DNA from: CAZTTH01 sp964615975
GTDB taxonomy: Bacteria; Verrucomicrobiota; Lentisphaeria; JABSQK01; JAJFLO01
Length of the DNA: 64,000 nt
Direction of reading: 5' to 3'
Assembly (NCBI GenBank): GCA_964615975.1
Contig: CAZTTH010000010.1
Span: forward strand, 1-64,000
The number at the start of each line of letters is the position of its first letter. Within the stretch, counting starts at the first letter, position 1. This document shows, one piece after another, positions 7,580 through 16,667 of the stretch. A program made the translations under genes and the position numbers. Below the pieces are notes generated by a model. It had not been told where the DNA came from and searched no databases. It was given only the letters and a program-made list of their open reading frames with translations.

Positions 7580-8287
7580 TTATTCGGCCTTATTGTCATT
7601 GGAATGTTTTCGATTTTTGCACTCAATGAGATAGTCAACCAGTATATCATGATCCTCAAGAAGATGCTTCTTGACCATGTTGAAAATCGGTATATAACGA
7701 TTGTGTTCGACGGATTTAAGATCCAATTCACCGATGATCAGGTTGATTATTTGCAATGCCCTTTTCGCAAAAATGATACTGCCATTCAATTGATCGTAGG
7801 TCCCGTCGCCAATGCTAAGGGATAAATAAGACAACAGGCGTCCGAGGTAAAACAAGACTTTCAACCCCCAAAACCGATCATCGGGTTTGAGTACCGAAGC
7901 AAGTATGTTGCACCATCCCAAAGAAATCTGCCGGGCGCGGAGAAACACAGGACTGGTCTCGAAATAATATGTGTCTCCCTGACGCAACTGCTCGACGAAT
8001 TCCAGCGACTCTATTTCATCTGCTTCATTACAAAGATCATCAAAGTCGGTTTCGTCATCCATCCAATAGTCTGACTCATTAATATCCAATGACTGAAACA
8101 AGCCGGGATCCCCCAAATTAGAGGCGATGACTTCATCGGCATCAGGTAAATCGTCAAAACGTTCCAATAAGCGAAAATAGCGAGACGCCAGATGATCACT
8201 ATATTTGAGCGCTTCCTCCCATTCAAATTCCTCCCAATTATCACTTTGTTCCCAATTGGGGATGAAATTATCTTTTTGCCATGACAT
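7580..8287 (-). CDS. acidic protein of unknown function
   Basis: A 235-residue soluble protein that I do not recognise. The first 110 residues are strongly acidic and rich in tryptophan and aspartate (for example WEEFEWEEALKY, DYWMDDETDFDD); the second half is a predicted helical bundle (SLGWCNILASVLK, FYLGRLLSYLSL, AKRALQIINLIIGEL) ending in a short basic tail. No signal peptide or membrane segment. It sits 43 bp behind enolase and 4 bp ahead of the amidase start, so the three are probably one transcript. A regulatory or assembly role is possible but unsupported. Confidence 0.7.
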   Translation of the reverse strand: MSWQKDNFIPNWEQSDNWEEFEWEEALKYSDHLASRYFRLLERFDDLPDADEVIASNLGDPGLFQSLDINESDYWMDDETDFDDLCNEADEIESLEFVEQLRQGDTYYFETSPVFLRARQISLGWCNILASVLKPDDRFWGLKVLFYLGRLLSYLSLSIGDGTYDQLNGSIIFAKRALQIINLIIGELDLKSVEHNRYIPIFNMVKKHLLEDHDILVDYLIECKNRKHSNDNKAE

Positions 8288-8330
8288 GGTTTACTTATGT
8301 TTCTTTATATGCCGCAAATTATTGCGTTGT

Positions 8331-9629
8331 TCATATGCGATTTAAACCATAGCGACTTCCAGTATCAAGCATTTCCTCAATACGAAGAAGCTGATTGTAT
8401 TTTGCTATCCGATCGCTGCGACTGAGAGAACCGGTTTTTATTTGACCGGCATTCGTTGCAACAGCAATATCTGCGATTGTCACGTCTTCGGTTTCTCCCG
8501 ATCGATGGGATATGATCGCCTGATAACCAGCTTTGTGAGCCATTTCAATGGCATCCAGAGTTTCACTCATGGTTCCGATCTGATTAACTTTTATCAAGAT
8601 TCCATTCGCGCATTTTTCCTTGATTCCCCGTTCCAAATAAATCACATTAGTGACAAAAAGATCATCCCCAACCAATTGACAACGATGCCCAATTTTTTTG
8701 GTCAACAACTGCCAACCCACCCAATCACTCTCCGCCATGCCATCTTCAATCGAGTCGATCGGATATTTATTGGTTAATTCTTCCAGATAATCAGCCATAC
8801 CAGTTGAATTTAATTTTTTTACCACACCATTCCGAGCTGCTTTCTTAAAAACATACTCGCCACCATTAAAAAATTCGGAAGAAGCAACATCAAGAGCCAG
8901 GGATATTTCGCCACCTTCAGATTTCCTGCCCGATTTATAACCGGCGTTGGCAATCGCTTGCAGAATTACATCAAGTGCATCCTCAACACTATTCAAATTG
9001 GGAGCAAATCCTCCCTCATCTCCCACGGCAGTACTTAATCCCCGATCTTTTAATACCTTTTTTAATGCGTGGAACACTTCTGTGCCCATCTGCAACCCTT
9101 CCCGAAAGGAACGCGCTCCAATCGGACGGATCATAAACTCCTGGAAATCAATAGGCGCATCTGAATGCGCTCCGCCATTGATGATATTCATCATGGGAAT
9201 CGGCAACACTCTGGCATTGACGCCCCCCAGATATCGGAACAAGGGCAGTTCCAAATGATTAGCCGCCGCGTGTGCCACCGCCATGGAAACTCCAAGAATT
9301 GCGTTTGCACCTAAATTGGACTTGGAGGGGGTTCCATCCAAATCGATCATTGTTTTATCAATACTGATTTGGTCCAAAGCATCCATACCGATCAAATGGT
9401 CAGCAATTTTATCATTCACATTGTCCACAGCCTTCAATACCCCCTTGCCCAAATAACGGGTTTTATCACCGTCTCGCAACTCCAACGCTTCGTGTTCACC
9501 TGTAGAAGCTCCGGAAGGGACAGCGGCACGTCCCATGGCATTCGATTCTAAAATTACCTCGACTTCGATTGTCGGATTGCCACGAGAATCCAGTATCTCA
9601 CGGGCTTGAACATCTGAAATAATTGTCAT
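8331..9629 (-). CDS. eno: enolase
   Basis: Phosphopyruvate hydratase, 432 residues, the normal full length. It interconverts 2-phosphoglycerate and phosphoenolpyruvate in glycolysis. Seen in order: the N-terminal ARExLDSRGNPTxEV signature, the loop GRAAVPSGASTGEHEA, the metal ligands in LALDVASSEF, SIEDGMAE and LVGDDLFVTN, the catalytic lysine in LIKVNQIGT and the HRSGETED loop. Start supported by AAGGA 10 nt upstream. It is the first gene of the minus-strand run toward the amidase and is divergent from ribBA. Confidence 0.97.
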   Translation of the reverse strand: MTIISDVQAREILDSRGNPTIEVEVILESNAMGRAAVPSGASTGEHEALELRDGDKTRYLGKGVLKAVDNVNDKIADHLIGMDALDQISIDKTMIDLDGTPSKSNLGANAILGVSMAVAHAAANHLELPLFRYLGGVNARVLPIPMMNIINGGAHSDAPIDFQEFMIRPIGARSFREGLQMGTEVFHALKKVLKDRGLSTAVGDEGGFAPNLNSVEDALDVILQAIANAGYKSGRKSEGGEISLALDVASSEFFNGGEYVFKKAARNGVVKKLNSTGMADYLEELTNKYPIDSIEDGMAESDWVGWQLLTKKIGHRCQLVGDDLFVTNVIYLERGIKEKCANGILIKVNQIGTMSETLDAIEMAHKAGYQAIISHRSGETEDVTIADIAVATNAGQIKTGSLSRSDRIAKYNQLLRIEEMLDTGSRYGLNRI

Positions 9630-10021
9630 AATCTGATATCCTTAATTGTGATGTCTTTGACTTTGATTGTTATGCGATTAAAGCAATAGGGCAGTCATTC
9701 TATAATAGAGGTTAAAAAAAAATCTCAAAAATAGTAACTGGAAATGATTATATTAACACCTGATGGGAAATGTTTATCTCATGCACGATAATCATTGTAC
9801 TTCTAGACATATTCCTCAGATTATAGTTCCGATACGGTTTTACGCTATTACCCTAATGCCAATCCTGAATAATCAAAATAACTTTGGTTACAATGCGAGA
9901 ATTTCAAGTTAGTTAAAGAATGGAAGTTATTGAATCATGAAGCATTCCTTGATTTTAATCGAACTGAACCGACATTTCCGCACTTTAATTTTTTTTAGAT
10001 TTCATTAACCCAACTCAATTT
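9630..10021. other. 392-bp divergent intergenic region, eno/ribBA
   Basis: AT-rich sequence that must carry the promoters for both enolase and the ribBA operon. I could not pick a convincing -35/-10 pair. I looked for an FMN riboswitch ahead of ribBA and saw none of its conserved core. No open frame worth calling. Confidence 0.6.
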
Positions 10022-11218
10022 ATGTACAACCGAATCGAAGATATAATTGCCGCCATCAAACTTGGAGAAATGGTCATTATTTTGGATGACGCCAGCCGTG
10101 AGAACGAGGGGGATTTGATCATGGCGGCTGAACATGCCACGACCGCAACGGTTAATTTCATGATAAAAAATGGCCGGGGATTGATTTGTGTACCGCTGGC
10201 AGCCCAGCGCGCCCACACTCTTGGGTTTACCCGAATGGCCGACACTCAGGATCGATATAACACCGCCTTCACCGTTTCCGTTGATGCCAGAGAGGGAATA
10301 TCCACCGGCATCTCAGCAGCCGATCGGGCAATTACCATAAAGACTCTCGCCGATCTCACAAGGACTCGCAATGACTTTGATGTGCCTGGTCACGTTTTTC
10401 CCATAATCGCATGTGCCAACGGAGTCCTGCAACGTCCGGGACATACCGAGGCAGCAGTGGATCTAGCGACCCTTGCCGGGTGTTCTCCCGCAGGGGTTAT
10501 TTGTGAAGTCATTAATGATGACGGTACTATGGCTCGTCCCCAGGATCTACAACGATTTGCGGAGCAGCATCGGTTGCTCTATGGCACGATTAAAGATTTG
10601 ATCCGCTATCGCCAGAAACATGAAAGTGTGATTCAAAAATCGGGTATGGTTCGTATCCCAACCCGATTTTCAGAAACGGAATTCGAACTCCATTGTTATG
10701 TATCAAAAATTGATGCGCAAGAACATGTCGCTCTGGTATATGGCGATGTTCGCGGTCAGGAAGACGTCATGATCAGGGTGCATAGCGAGTGCCTTACTGG
10801 CGATGTTTTTCATTCCCGCCGGTGCGATTGCGGAGAACAACTTGAAACCGCAATCAACTTGATTATTGAAAATCGCCGAGGCGTTATAGTATATTTACGC
10901 CAGGAGGGCCGTGGTATTGGATTGATTAAAAAAATCCAGGCCTATACGCTACAAGATCAACAGGGACTGGACACTGTGGATGCCAATGTCAGACTAGGTT
11001 TTCCCGCCGACCTCAGAGAATATAGTGTCGCAGCACAAATCATCAATGATCTCGAAGTGAAGAGTATACGATTAATGACCAATAATCCACAAAAGATGAC
11101 CGAGATTCAAGAATTTGGGGTGACAATCACTGGTCGCCATCCCTTAGTCGTCAATCCAACTATTTCCAATCAATTTTATTTACAAACCAAGAAAGTAAAA
11201 TTAGGTCATTGGTTATAA
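10022..11218 (+). CDS. ribBA: bifunctional DHBP synthase / GTP cyclohydrolase II
   Basis: A 398-residue fusion supplying both precursors of riboflavin. The N-terminal half makes 3,4-dihydroxy-2-butanone 4-phosphate from ribulose 5-phosphate (ENEGDLIMAAE at 28-38; RPGHTEAAVD around 138-147). The C-terminal half opens the ring of GTP: zinc cysteines C257, C268 and C270 in ECLTGDVFHSRRCDC, then LRQEGRGIGL and DTVDANVRLGF. All key residues are present. First gene of ribBA-ribH-nusB-ftsY; the genes for RibD and RibE are not nearby. Confidence 0.95.
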   Translation: MYNRIEDIIAAIKLGEMVIILDDASRENEGDLIMAAEHATTATVNFMIKNGRGLICVPLAAQRAHTLGFTRMADTQDRYNTAFTVSVDAREGISTGISAADRAITIKTLADLTRTRNDFDVPGHVFPIIACANGVLQRPGHTEAAVDLATLAGCSPAGVICEVINDDGTMARPQDLQRFAEQHRLLYGTIKDLIRYRQKHESVIQKSGMVRIPTRFSETEFELHCYVSKIDAQEHVALVYGDVRGQEDVMIRVHSECLTGDVFHSRRCDCGEQLETAINLIIENRRGVIVYLRQEGRGIGLIKKIQAYTLQDQQGLDTVDANVRLGFPADLREYSVAAQIINDLEVKSIRLMTNNPQKMTEIQEFGVTITGRHPLVVNPTISNQFYLQTKKVKLGHWL

Positions 11219-11272
11219 TTCGGTTTATCTTGGTTGAAATAACCACTATCTATCACTAATTAAGGATCCCTT

Positions 11273-11752
11273 ATGAACAAGCAAATAACACATGTCCTGG
11301 AAGGTAATTTATTGGCTCAGGGATTGCGTTTCGCGATTATTGCTGCCCGTTTTAATGAATTCTATGTCACTAAACTCGTTGATGGCGCCATCGACATCCT
11401 GATTCGTCATGGAACCGATATCGATGATATAACATTGGTATGGGTTCCAGGTTCCAACGAAATTCCGTTGGCAGCAAACAAATTGGCAATGAGCGGTAAA
11501 TTTAATGCTTTGATTGGCTTGGGAGTAGTCATCCAAGGAGCAACCCAGCATGCTCATTATATTCTCTCACAGGTGACTAACAACCTGGCTGAAATCAGTC
11601 TTCGCACCGGTGTGCCGACTATTGGTGGGATCATACCGGCAGAATCTCCAGAACAAGCCTTGGAACGCAGCGGCGCTAAACATGGCAATCGTGGGTCGGC
11701 CGCAGCATTGGCGGCGATCGAAATGGCAAATTTGCTTAATAAAATATCTTGA
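11273..11752 (+). CDS. ribH: 6,7-dimethyl-8-ribityllumazine synthase
   Basis: A 159-residue lumazine synthase, which condenses the two RibBA-derived branches (ribitylaminouracil and dihydroxybutanone phosphate) into lumazine. Seen: AARFNEFYVTKLVDGA near the N-terminus, VWVPGSNEIP, ALIGLGVVIQGATQHAHYI with the catalytic histidine, and PTIGGIIPAES near the end. Length is normal. AAGGA lies 7 nt upstream of the ATG. It follows ribBA by 54 bp and precedes nusB by 6 bp, the common ribH-nusB arrangement. Confidence 0.95.
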   Translation: MNKQITHVLEGNLLAQGLRFAIIAARFNEFYVTKLVDGAIDILIRHGTDIDDITLVWVPGSNEIPLAANKLAMSGKFNALIGLGVVIQGATQHAHYILSQVTNNLAEISLRTGVPTIGGIIPAESPEQALERSGAKHGNRGSAAALAAIEMANLLNKIS

Positions 11753-11758
11753 TTCACC

Positions 11759-12244
11759 ATGACTGTTGCGCCCGAAACGAAATCTCTGCCATTGCGCCGA
11801 ATTGCACGCGAATGGGCGTTGTGTTTACTCTATCAGCTTGAAATCAATCAGAGCAATTTAAATGATCTCATTACCTCTGGTTATCTTGACCAACTTAAGG
11901 AAATTGCACCAAATCTTGGCGACAAAGAGCTTGCTAAAGTTACCGGTTTTAGCGACTTGATAGTCCATGGTGTCATGAAACATAAGGATATGATCGATAA
12001 TATTCTCCTCGAAAATGCGATGAACTGGCGCCTCGACCGGATGGCTGTAGTCGATCGCAATGTTTTGCGTATCGCTTTATATGAACTTCTTTATGTGGCG
12101 GATATTCCAGCATCTGTAAGCATTAATGAAGCGATTGAAATTGTCAAAACCTATGGAGCCGATGATTCCAGTCGGTTTGTGAATGGTATCCTTGACAAAA
12201 TCAGTAAATCCTATCCCCCCTTGATCGCCAATAAAATTACATAA
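11759..12244 (+). CDS. nusB: transcription antitermination factor NusB
   Basis: A 161-residue all-helical protein of the NusB family, which with NusE (S10) binds boxA RNA in rRNA leaders and prevents premature termination. Seen: an N-terminal arginine-rich helix (RRIAREWALCLLYQLEIN), NWRLDRMAVVDRNVLRIALYELLY and the C-terminal signature SVSINEAIEIVKTYGADDSSRFVNGILDKI. Translation is probably coupled to ribH, 6 bp upstream. ftsY starts 9 bp downstream. Confidence 0.93.
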   Translation: MTVAPETKSLPLRRIAREWALCLLYQLEINQSNLNDLITSGYLDQLKEIAPNLGDKELAKVTGFSDLIVHGVMKHKDMIDNILLENAMNWRLDRMAVVDRNVLRIALYELLYVADIPASVSINEAIEIVKTYGADDSSRFVNGILDKISKSYPPLIANKIT

Positions 12245-12253
12245 GTCATTCCC

Positions 12254-13171
12254 ATGTTCAGCCTGGTCGATAAATTTGTGAAAGGACTGCAACGTACTAA
12301 GACCCATTTGGTTCGTAATATTCAGTCATTATTTACGCAAACACGGGTCTGGACTCAGGAAGATTATGATAAACTGGAAGAAACTTTCCTCAAAGCTGAT
12401 TTGGGAGTTCATATTACCCAAAGGCTGTTAGCAGAAATTCGCGAACAGTACGAGCGTGGATTGATTCATACTTCTGCTGATATACTGAATATCGCGCGCG
12501 CGCAATTATTAAACTCCTTCACCCAAAACCCTCCCAAGGAAATCCAATGGGCGGATCAAGGGCCAACAGTCATTTTATTGGTTGGGGTCAATGGCAGTGG
12601 TAAAACCACAACCTGTGCCAAATTAGCACATATCTTTCAGGAAGACGGAAAATCGGTTATACTCGCTGCCTGTGATACTTTTCGCGCTGCCGCCATTGAG
12701 CAATTAAAAATTTGGGCGAAACGTCTAGAATGTCAGATTGTGGCCGGCAAACACGGCACCGATGCCGCAGCAGTTGCCTTTGATGCAGTTACCGCAGCTC
12801 GATCCCGCCAGGTGGACATCGCGTTAATTGATACTGCGGGACGACAACATACAAAAAAAGGGTTGATGGATGAACTGGCAAAAATTCAACGAACTATAGC
12901 CAAAGCATCTCCATCGGCACCTCATGAAGTCTGGTTGGTAATCGATGGATCAACCGGTAGTAATGCGTTGCAACAAGCTCGTGTGTTCAGCCACAGTGTC
13001 AACCTATCTGGTATCTGCATAACTAAACTCGATGGGACTAGTAAAGGTGGCATCGCGGTCGCAATAAATGAAGAACTCAAGATTCCCATCCTATTTATCG
13101 GTTTGGGTGAAGAATTAGTAGATTTGCAGCCGTTTGCCCCGGATATATACGTCAATTCTCTACTGGATTAA
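12254..13171 (+). CDS. ftsY: signal recognition particle receptor FtsY
   Basis: A 305-residue SRP GTPase that docks ribosome-SRP complexes at the membrane for co-translational insertion. Consists of the helical N domain (residues 1-85) and the G domain: GVNGSGKTTTCAKLA (G1), DTFRAAAIEQL, DTAGRQHTKKGLM (G3) and TKLDGTSKGG (G4). The long acidic A domain of E. coli FtsY is absent, leaving a basic amphipathic N-terminus (KFVKGLQRTKTHLV) that could touch the membrane; short forms like this are common outside proteobacteria. Last gene of the rib-nusB run. Confidence 0.93.
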   Translation: MFSLVDKFVKGLQRTKTHLVRNIQSLFTQTRVWTQEDYDKLEETFLKADLGVHITQRLLAEIREQYERGLIHTSADILNIARAQLLNSFTQNPPKEIQWADQGPTVILLVGVNGSGKTTTCAKLAHIFQEDGKSVILAACDTFRAAAIEQLKIWAKRLECQIVAGKHGTDAAAVAFDAVTAARSRQVDIALIDTAGRQHTKKGLMDELAKIQRTIAKASPSAPHEVWLVIDGSTGSNALQQARVFSHSVNLSGICITKLDGTSKGGIAVAINEELKIPILFIGLGEELVDLQPFAPDIYVNSLLD

Positions 13172-13305
13172 CTTCAAGATTGGAAAGAAGGATTGGCGAA
13201 AACCTTATTGTCAGTGACATGCATCTTCACATTGAGCATACAATCTGCAATATTCATTTTCTTAAACATAACGACAGTGGTTGAATTTAAGTAATCCAAT
13301 TTATT

Positions 13306-14319
13306 TCACATTGGCGCCATATCGCTCAATTTTCGATCAAGGGTAGAGCGTGAAATTTTCAAGGCACGAGCAGTTTTCCGCTTATTCTTCCCGGTGAGAT
13401 TGTAAACAAAGAGAAGATGGCGTTTAACGACGGAATCAAGGCTTAAATCATCCAGTCCCGATTCAGTCTGGGGATTGACTTGAGCCTGATTAAATGAGAA
13501 GGCGGTAGCAGTGGAATTGCCCGTTGGTAAAATATCAACATCTTCATCCAGTAGAATGTTATCGGGCATGATCACAGAATTTTCAGCAAAAAGGACTACC
13601 GCCTGAATGACCCGATGAAGTTCCCGAAGATTGCCTGGCCAAGAATAATTCATGAGCTTTTCAAACGCTTCGGGATGAATGGAAGAAATGGTTTTATGGG
13701 AATTTTCTTCACACATTTTAATTTCATTGGCGATCAAGATTGGGAGATCATCCTTCCGCCGTCGCAACGGCGGAATAATCAAAGTCAATCCATTCAATCG
13801 ATGGTATAGATCATGGCGAAAACGACCGGTACTTGCCAGTTCACGCAAACTCTGATTGGTGGCGGAAATAATCCTGACATTCGCATAACGAGTTTGCTCC
13901 GCACCTAATCGTTCAAATTCGCCATATTCCACGGCTCGTAGAATTTTCGCTTGCGCTAATGGACTCATATCTGCAATTTCATCAAAAAACAACGTGCCCT
14001 CATCGGCGATCTCAAACTTGCCCCGCATTTGAGTGGTAGCTCCAGTAAATGCACCTTTTTCATGACCGAATAACTGACTCTCCAATAATGTATCAGTCAT
14101 GGCCGAAGCATTAAATGAAATGAACTTCCCAGATGCACGCAATGAAGAATTATGTATGGCTTGAGACAATAAGGTTTTACCTGTACCGGTTTCACCCTGC
14201 AGCAGGATCGGCAGATTACTTTTCGCAGCTTCCCTTGCCAAAGCCAGACAGCGCTGCATATCCGGACTATTGGAGGTCAGGCTGTCGAGTGTCAATGTTG
14301 AAATTGTTGTTAATTCCAT
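13306..14319 (-). CDS. sigma-54 activator without a receiver domain
   Basis: A 337-residue enhancer-binding AAA+ protein. Walker A is GETGTGKT (42-49), the sigma-54 contact loop is GAFTGAT (89-95), Walker B is GTLFFDEIADM, and the arginine fingers lie in GRFRHDLYHRL. The C-terminus is a Fis-type HTH (NKRKTARALKISRSTLDRKL). Only about 15 residues precede the AAA+ domain, so the usual receiver or GAF/PAS sensor is missing, as in PspF. Activity would be set by a partner or be constitutive. No sigma-54 gene or kinase is adjacent. Convergent with ftsY and divergent from the helicase gene. Confidence 0.9.
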   Translation of the reverse strand: MELTTISTLTLDSLTSNSPDMQRCLALAREAAKSNLPILLQGETGTGKTLLSQAIHNSSLRASGKFISFNASAMTDTLLESQLFGHEKGAFTGATTQMRGKFEIADEGTLFFDEIADMSPLAQAKILRAVEYGEFERLGAEQTRYANVRIISATNQSLRELASTGRFRHDLYHRLNGLTLIIPPLRRRKDDLPILIANEIKMCEENSHKTISSIHPEAFEKLMNYSWPGNLRELHRVIQAVVLFAENSVIMPDNILLDEDVDILPTGNSTATAFSFNQAQVNPQTESGLDDLSLDSVVKRHLLFVYNLTGKNKRKTARALKISRSTLDRKLSDMAPM

Positions 14320-14504
14320 TTCTTAGTCCTGATAGAGATGAATAGCACCATCGTCAATACATATACAGCTTGGCGTTGAAAGCACAAAAAATGTCGCGCT
14401 AAAACGATCACCTTCACAATATTAATCATTAAAAATAGGCATTATACTACTGGCACGCAACGTGACACAATGTTTTAAAGTTATGAATAAATTCTATTTA
14501 AAAT

Positions 14505-16511
14505 ATGGCAAATAATGACTTGCAGATTAATGCTTCCGATTTTGTCCAGGCAGTGGAAGCTTTTTTTGGTGCTGATTCACCGTTGAGAAAATTGAATGAA
14601 ATGGGAACTCAAACCTATGAACATCGCCCGCAACAGGCAGAGATGGCAAAACAGGTGGCAGAATCCTTCATGGCAGAAAAGCATTTGGTTGTTGAAGCTC
14701 CCACAGGAATAGGAAAAAGTTTTGCCTATTTGATCCCTGCGATTTATTATGCAAAATTGACCAAACGTCCGGTTGTAATTGCGACCCATACTATTTCCCT
14801 TCAAGAACAACTTATCTCTACCGATATTCCCCTTCTCGAACAACTTGTTGATTTCTCCTTTTCCAGTGTCCTGGCAAAAGGACGCGATAATTATGTATGT
14901 CGCCAACGATTGCACAATGTCAAACATTTTCACCAGGACTATTTACCCAGTGATGACCTTATGCCAGAACTTGAGAGAATCATCCAATGGTCACAACACA
15001 CGCAAGAAGGGACATTGACAACATTGCCGTTCAAACCAACACCCGCAATCTGGTCATCTGTTTGTAGTGAAGCTGGTGTTTGTGCTTACGATAGTGATAA
15101 TGACACCACTCATTGTTTTTTCAGAAAGGCAAGGAATCGCTTGTACAATGCATCGATTGTGGTCACCAATCATGCCTTGTTCTGTGTTGATCTGGCCAAA
15201 CGACGTGAATCAAATAATGAGAATTCGATTCTCCCGGATTATAGCGCGGCGATTATCGATGAGGCTCATTGTTTCGAAGATGTGGCTGTCACCCACTTGG
15301 GAATGCAGGTTAGCAACATTGGATTGTATTTTCTCTTGCATCGCCTTTTCCACCCAAAAAACAATCGCGGTTTACTCACGCTGTCAAAAACTGATACTGC
15401 GCGTAATTTGGTTATAAACCTGTTGGAAACAGCTTATCGGTTTTTCAATTTGATTGCGGATTGGCTGCTGAGAGATAATAAAAATCCGCGCGTATATCAG
15501 CATCCCGACCTGATACCCAATACCCTGTCACCGTTATGGGTCATGCTTGAATTGGAAATCCAAGAATTGAGTAAAAACCAGATGTTTTCTCCGGATTTAC
15601 AGTCCGAAATCGATTCAATTATGCTTCGCTTGCGTAAACTACGTGAAAATCTCGAAGCATTTTTGGATCACCAATTGAACGAATGTGTCTATTGGATTGA
15701 AATGAAGGAAAATTCAGGAAGAAACATCTACCTCAATGTTTCCCCACTCGAAGTGAACGCGATATTGAATAAGACATTATTTTCAACGGGTAAATCGATT
15801 GTCCTGACCAGTGCCACGCTCGCCTATCATGGCAAATTTGACTACTTCTGTCGCCGCCTGGGAATAACACACGCAAATAGCTTGATCCTCGATTCACCAT
15901 TTGATTACCGTGCTGCCGTCGATCTTTACATCCCATTTTCATCAATGCCATCCCCAAATGAAGGTGACAGATTTATATCAGCAGCGATTGAGCAGATCAA
16001 AAAGTTTATCATCCAGACAGAAGGCAAGGCGTTTGTCCTTTTTACCAATTACACCATGATGAATCAAATGGCAGTGACAATGAAGGATTTTTTCTCTTTG
16101 AATCGCATCAAGCTCATGGTTCAGGGCCATGAACTTCAACGATCACAAATGCTGAAGATATTCAAGGAAGACATCCATTCAGTAATCTTCGGTACAGACA
16201 GTTTTTGGATGGGAGTTGATGTCCCTGGGGAAGCATTAAGCAATGTCATAATAGTTAAGCTCCCTTTTTTAGTCCCAACTCATCCCTTAGTCGCAGCGCG
16301 GAAATTAAGCATTGAAAAGAATGGTGGAAATCCTTTCCGTGATTATTTTCTTCCCGAAGCTGTGATGAAATTTCGTCAGGGGATCGGTCGCCTGATACGA
16401 ACCCAGAAAGATCATGGAATTATTGTGGTACTCGATTCTCGCATCATAAGAACAAATTATGGAAAAATGTTTTTACAGGCGATTCCAGATTGTCGACGGT
16501 TTATTTTTTAA
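14505..16511 (+). CDS. dinG: DinG-family ATP-dependent helicase
   Basis: A 668-residue superfamily 2 helicase of the XPD/DinG type, which unwinds damaged or R-loop DNA 5' to 3'. Seen: EAPTGIGKSFAYLIPA (Walker A), four cysteines that should hold a 4Fe-4S cluster (YVCRQR, then VCSEAGVCAY and HCFF), the DEAH box in AAIIDEAHCF, and C-terminal motifs IV-VI including FGTDSFWMGVDVPGE and RQGIGRLIRTQKD. No N-terminal exonuclease domain. Likely acts in DNA repair. The intergenic region to the divergent activator gene is 185 bp. Confidence 0.9.
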   Translation: MANNDLQINASDFVQAVEAFFGADSPLRKLNEMGTQTYEHRPQQAEMAKQVAESFMAEKHLVVEAPTGIGKSFAYLIPAIYYAKLTKRPVVIATHTISLQEQLISTDIPLLEQLVDFSFSSVLAKGRDNYVCRQRLHNVKHFHQDYLPSDDLMPELERIIQWSQHTQEGTLTTLPFKPTPAIWSSVCSEAGVCAYDSDNDTTHCFFRKARNRLYNASIVVTNHALFCVDLAKRRESNNENSILPDYSAAIIDEAHCFEDVAVTHLGMQVSNIGLYFLLHRLFHPKNNRGLLTLSKTDTARNLVINLLETAYRFFNLIADWLLRDNKNPRVYQHPDLIPNTLSPLWVMLELEIQELSKNQMFSPDLQSEIDSIMLRLRKLRENLEAFLDHQLNECVYWIEMKENSGRNIYLNVSPLEVNAILNKTLFSTGKSIVLTSATLAYHGKFDYFCRRLGITHANSLILDSPFDYRAAVDLYIPFSSMPSPNEGDRFISAAIEQIKKFIIQTEGKAFVLFTNYTMMNQMAVTMKDFFSLNRIKLMVQGHELQRSQMLKIFKEDIHSVIFGTDSFWMGVDVPGEALSNVIIVKLPFLVPTHPLVAARKLSIEKNGGNPFRDYFLPEAVMKFRQGIGRLIRTQKDHGIIVVLDSRIIRTNYGKMFLQAIPDCRRFIF

Positions 16512-16667
16512 TTTAACAAAATTTGCAAAACACATTACAAGTTATAGGTTTAAAGCGCGATGTTATTGAGCCTTAAACCAGAAGGTAAGACTGCAGTTCA
16601 TGTGCGGCAATATTCAAACAAATTATAATCATTAGCGGAAATAATTTACCCAGAGGGATACTCTACT

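Noticed and set aside
9630..10021. FMN riboswitch ahead of ribBA
   Set aside because: I looked for the conserved FMN riboswitch core and hairpins and found none.
14451..14467. TGGCACG ahead of the DinG gene, like a sigma-54 -24 element
   Set aside because: The -12 half at the correct spacing reads GTGAC instead of TTGCA, so it does not fit a sigma-54 promoter.
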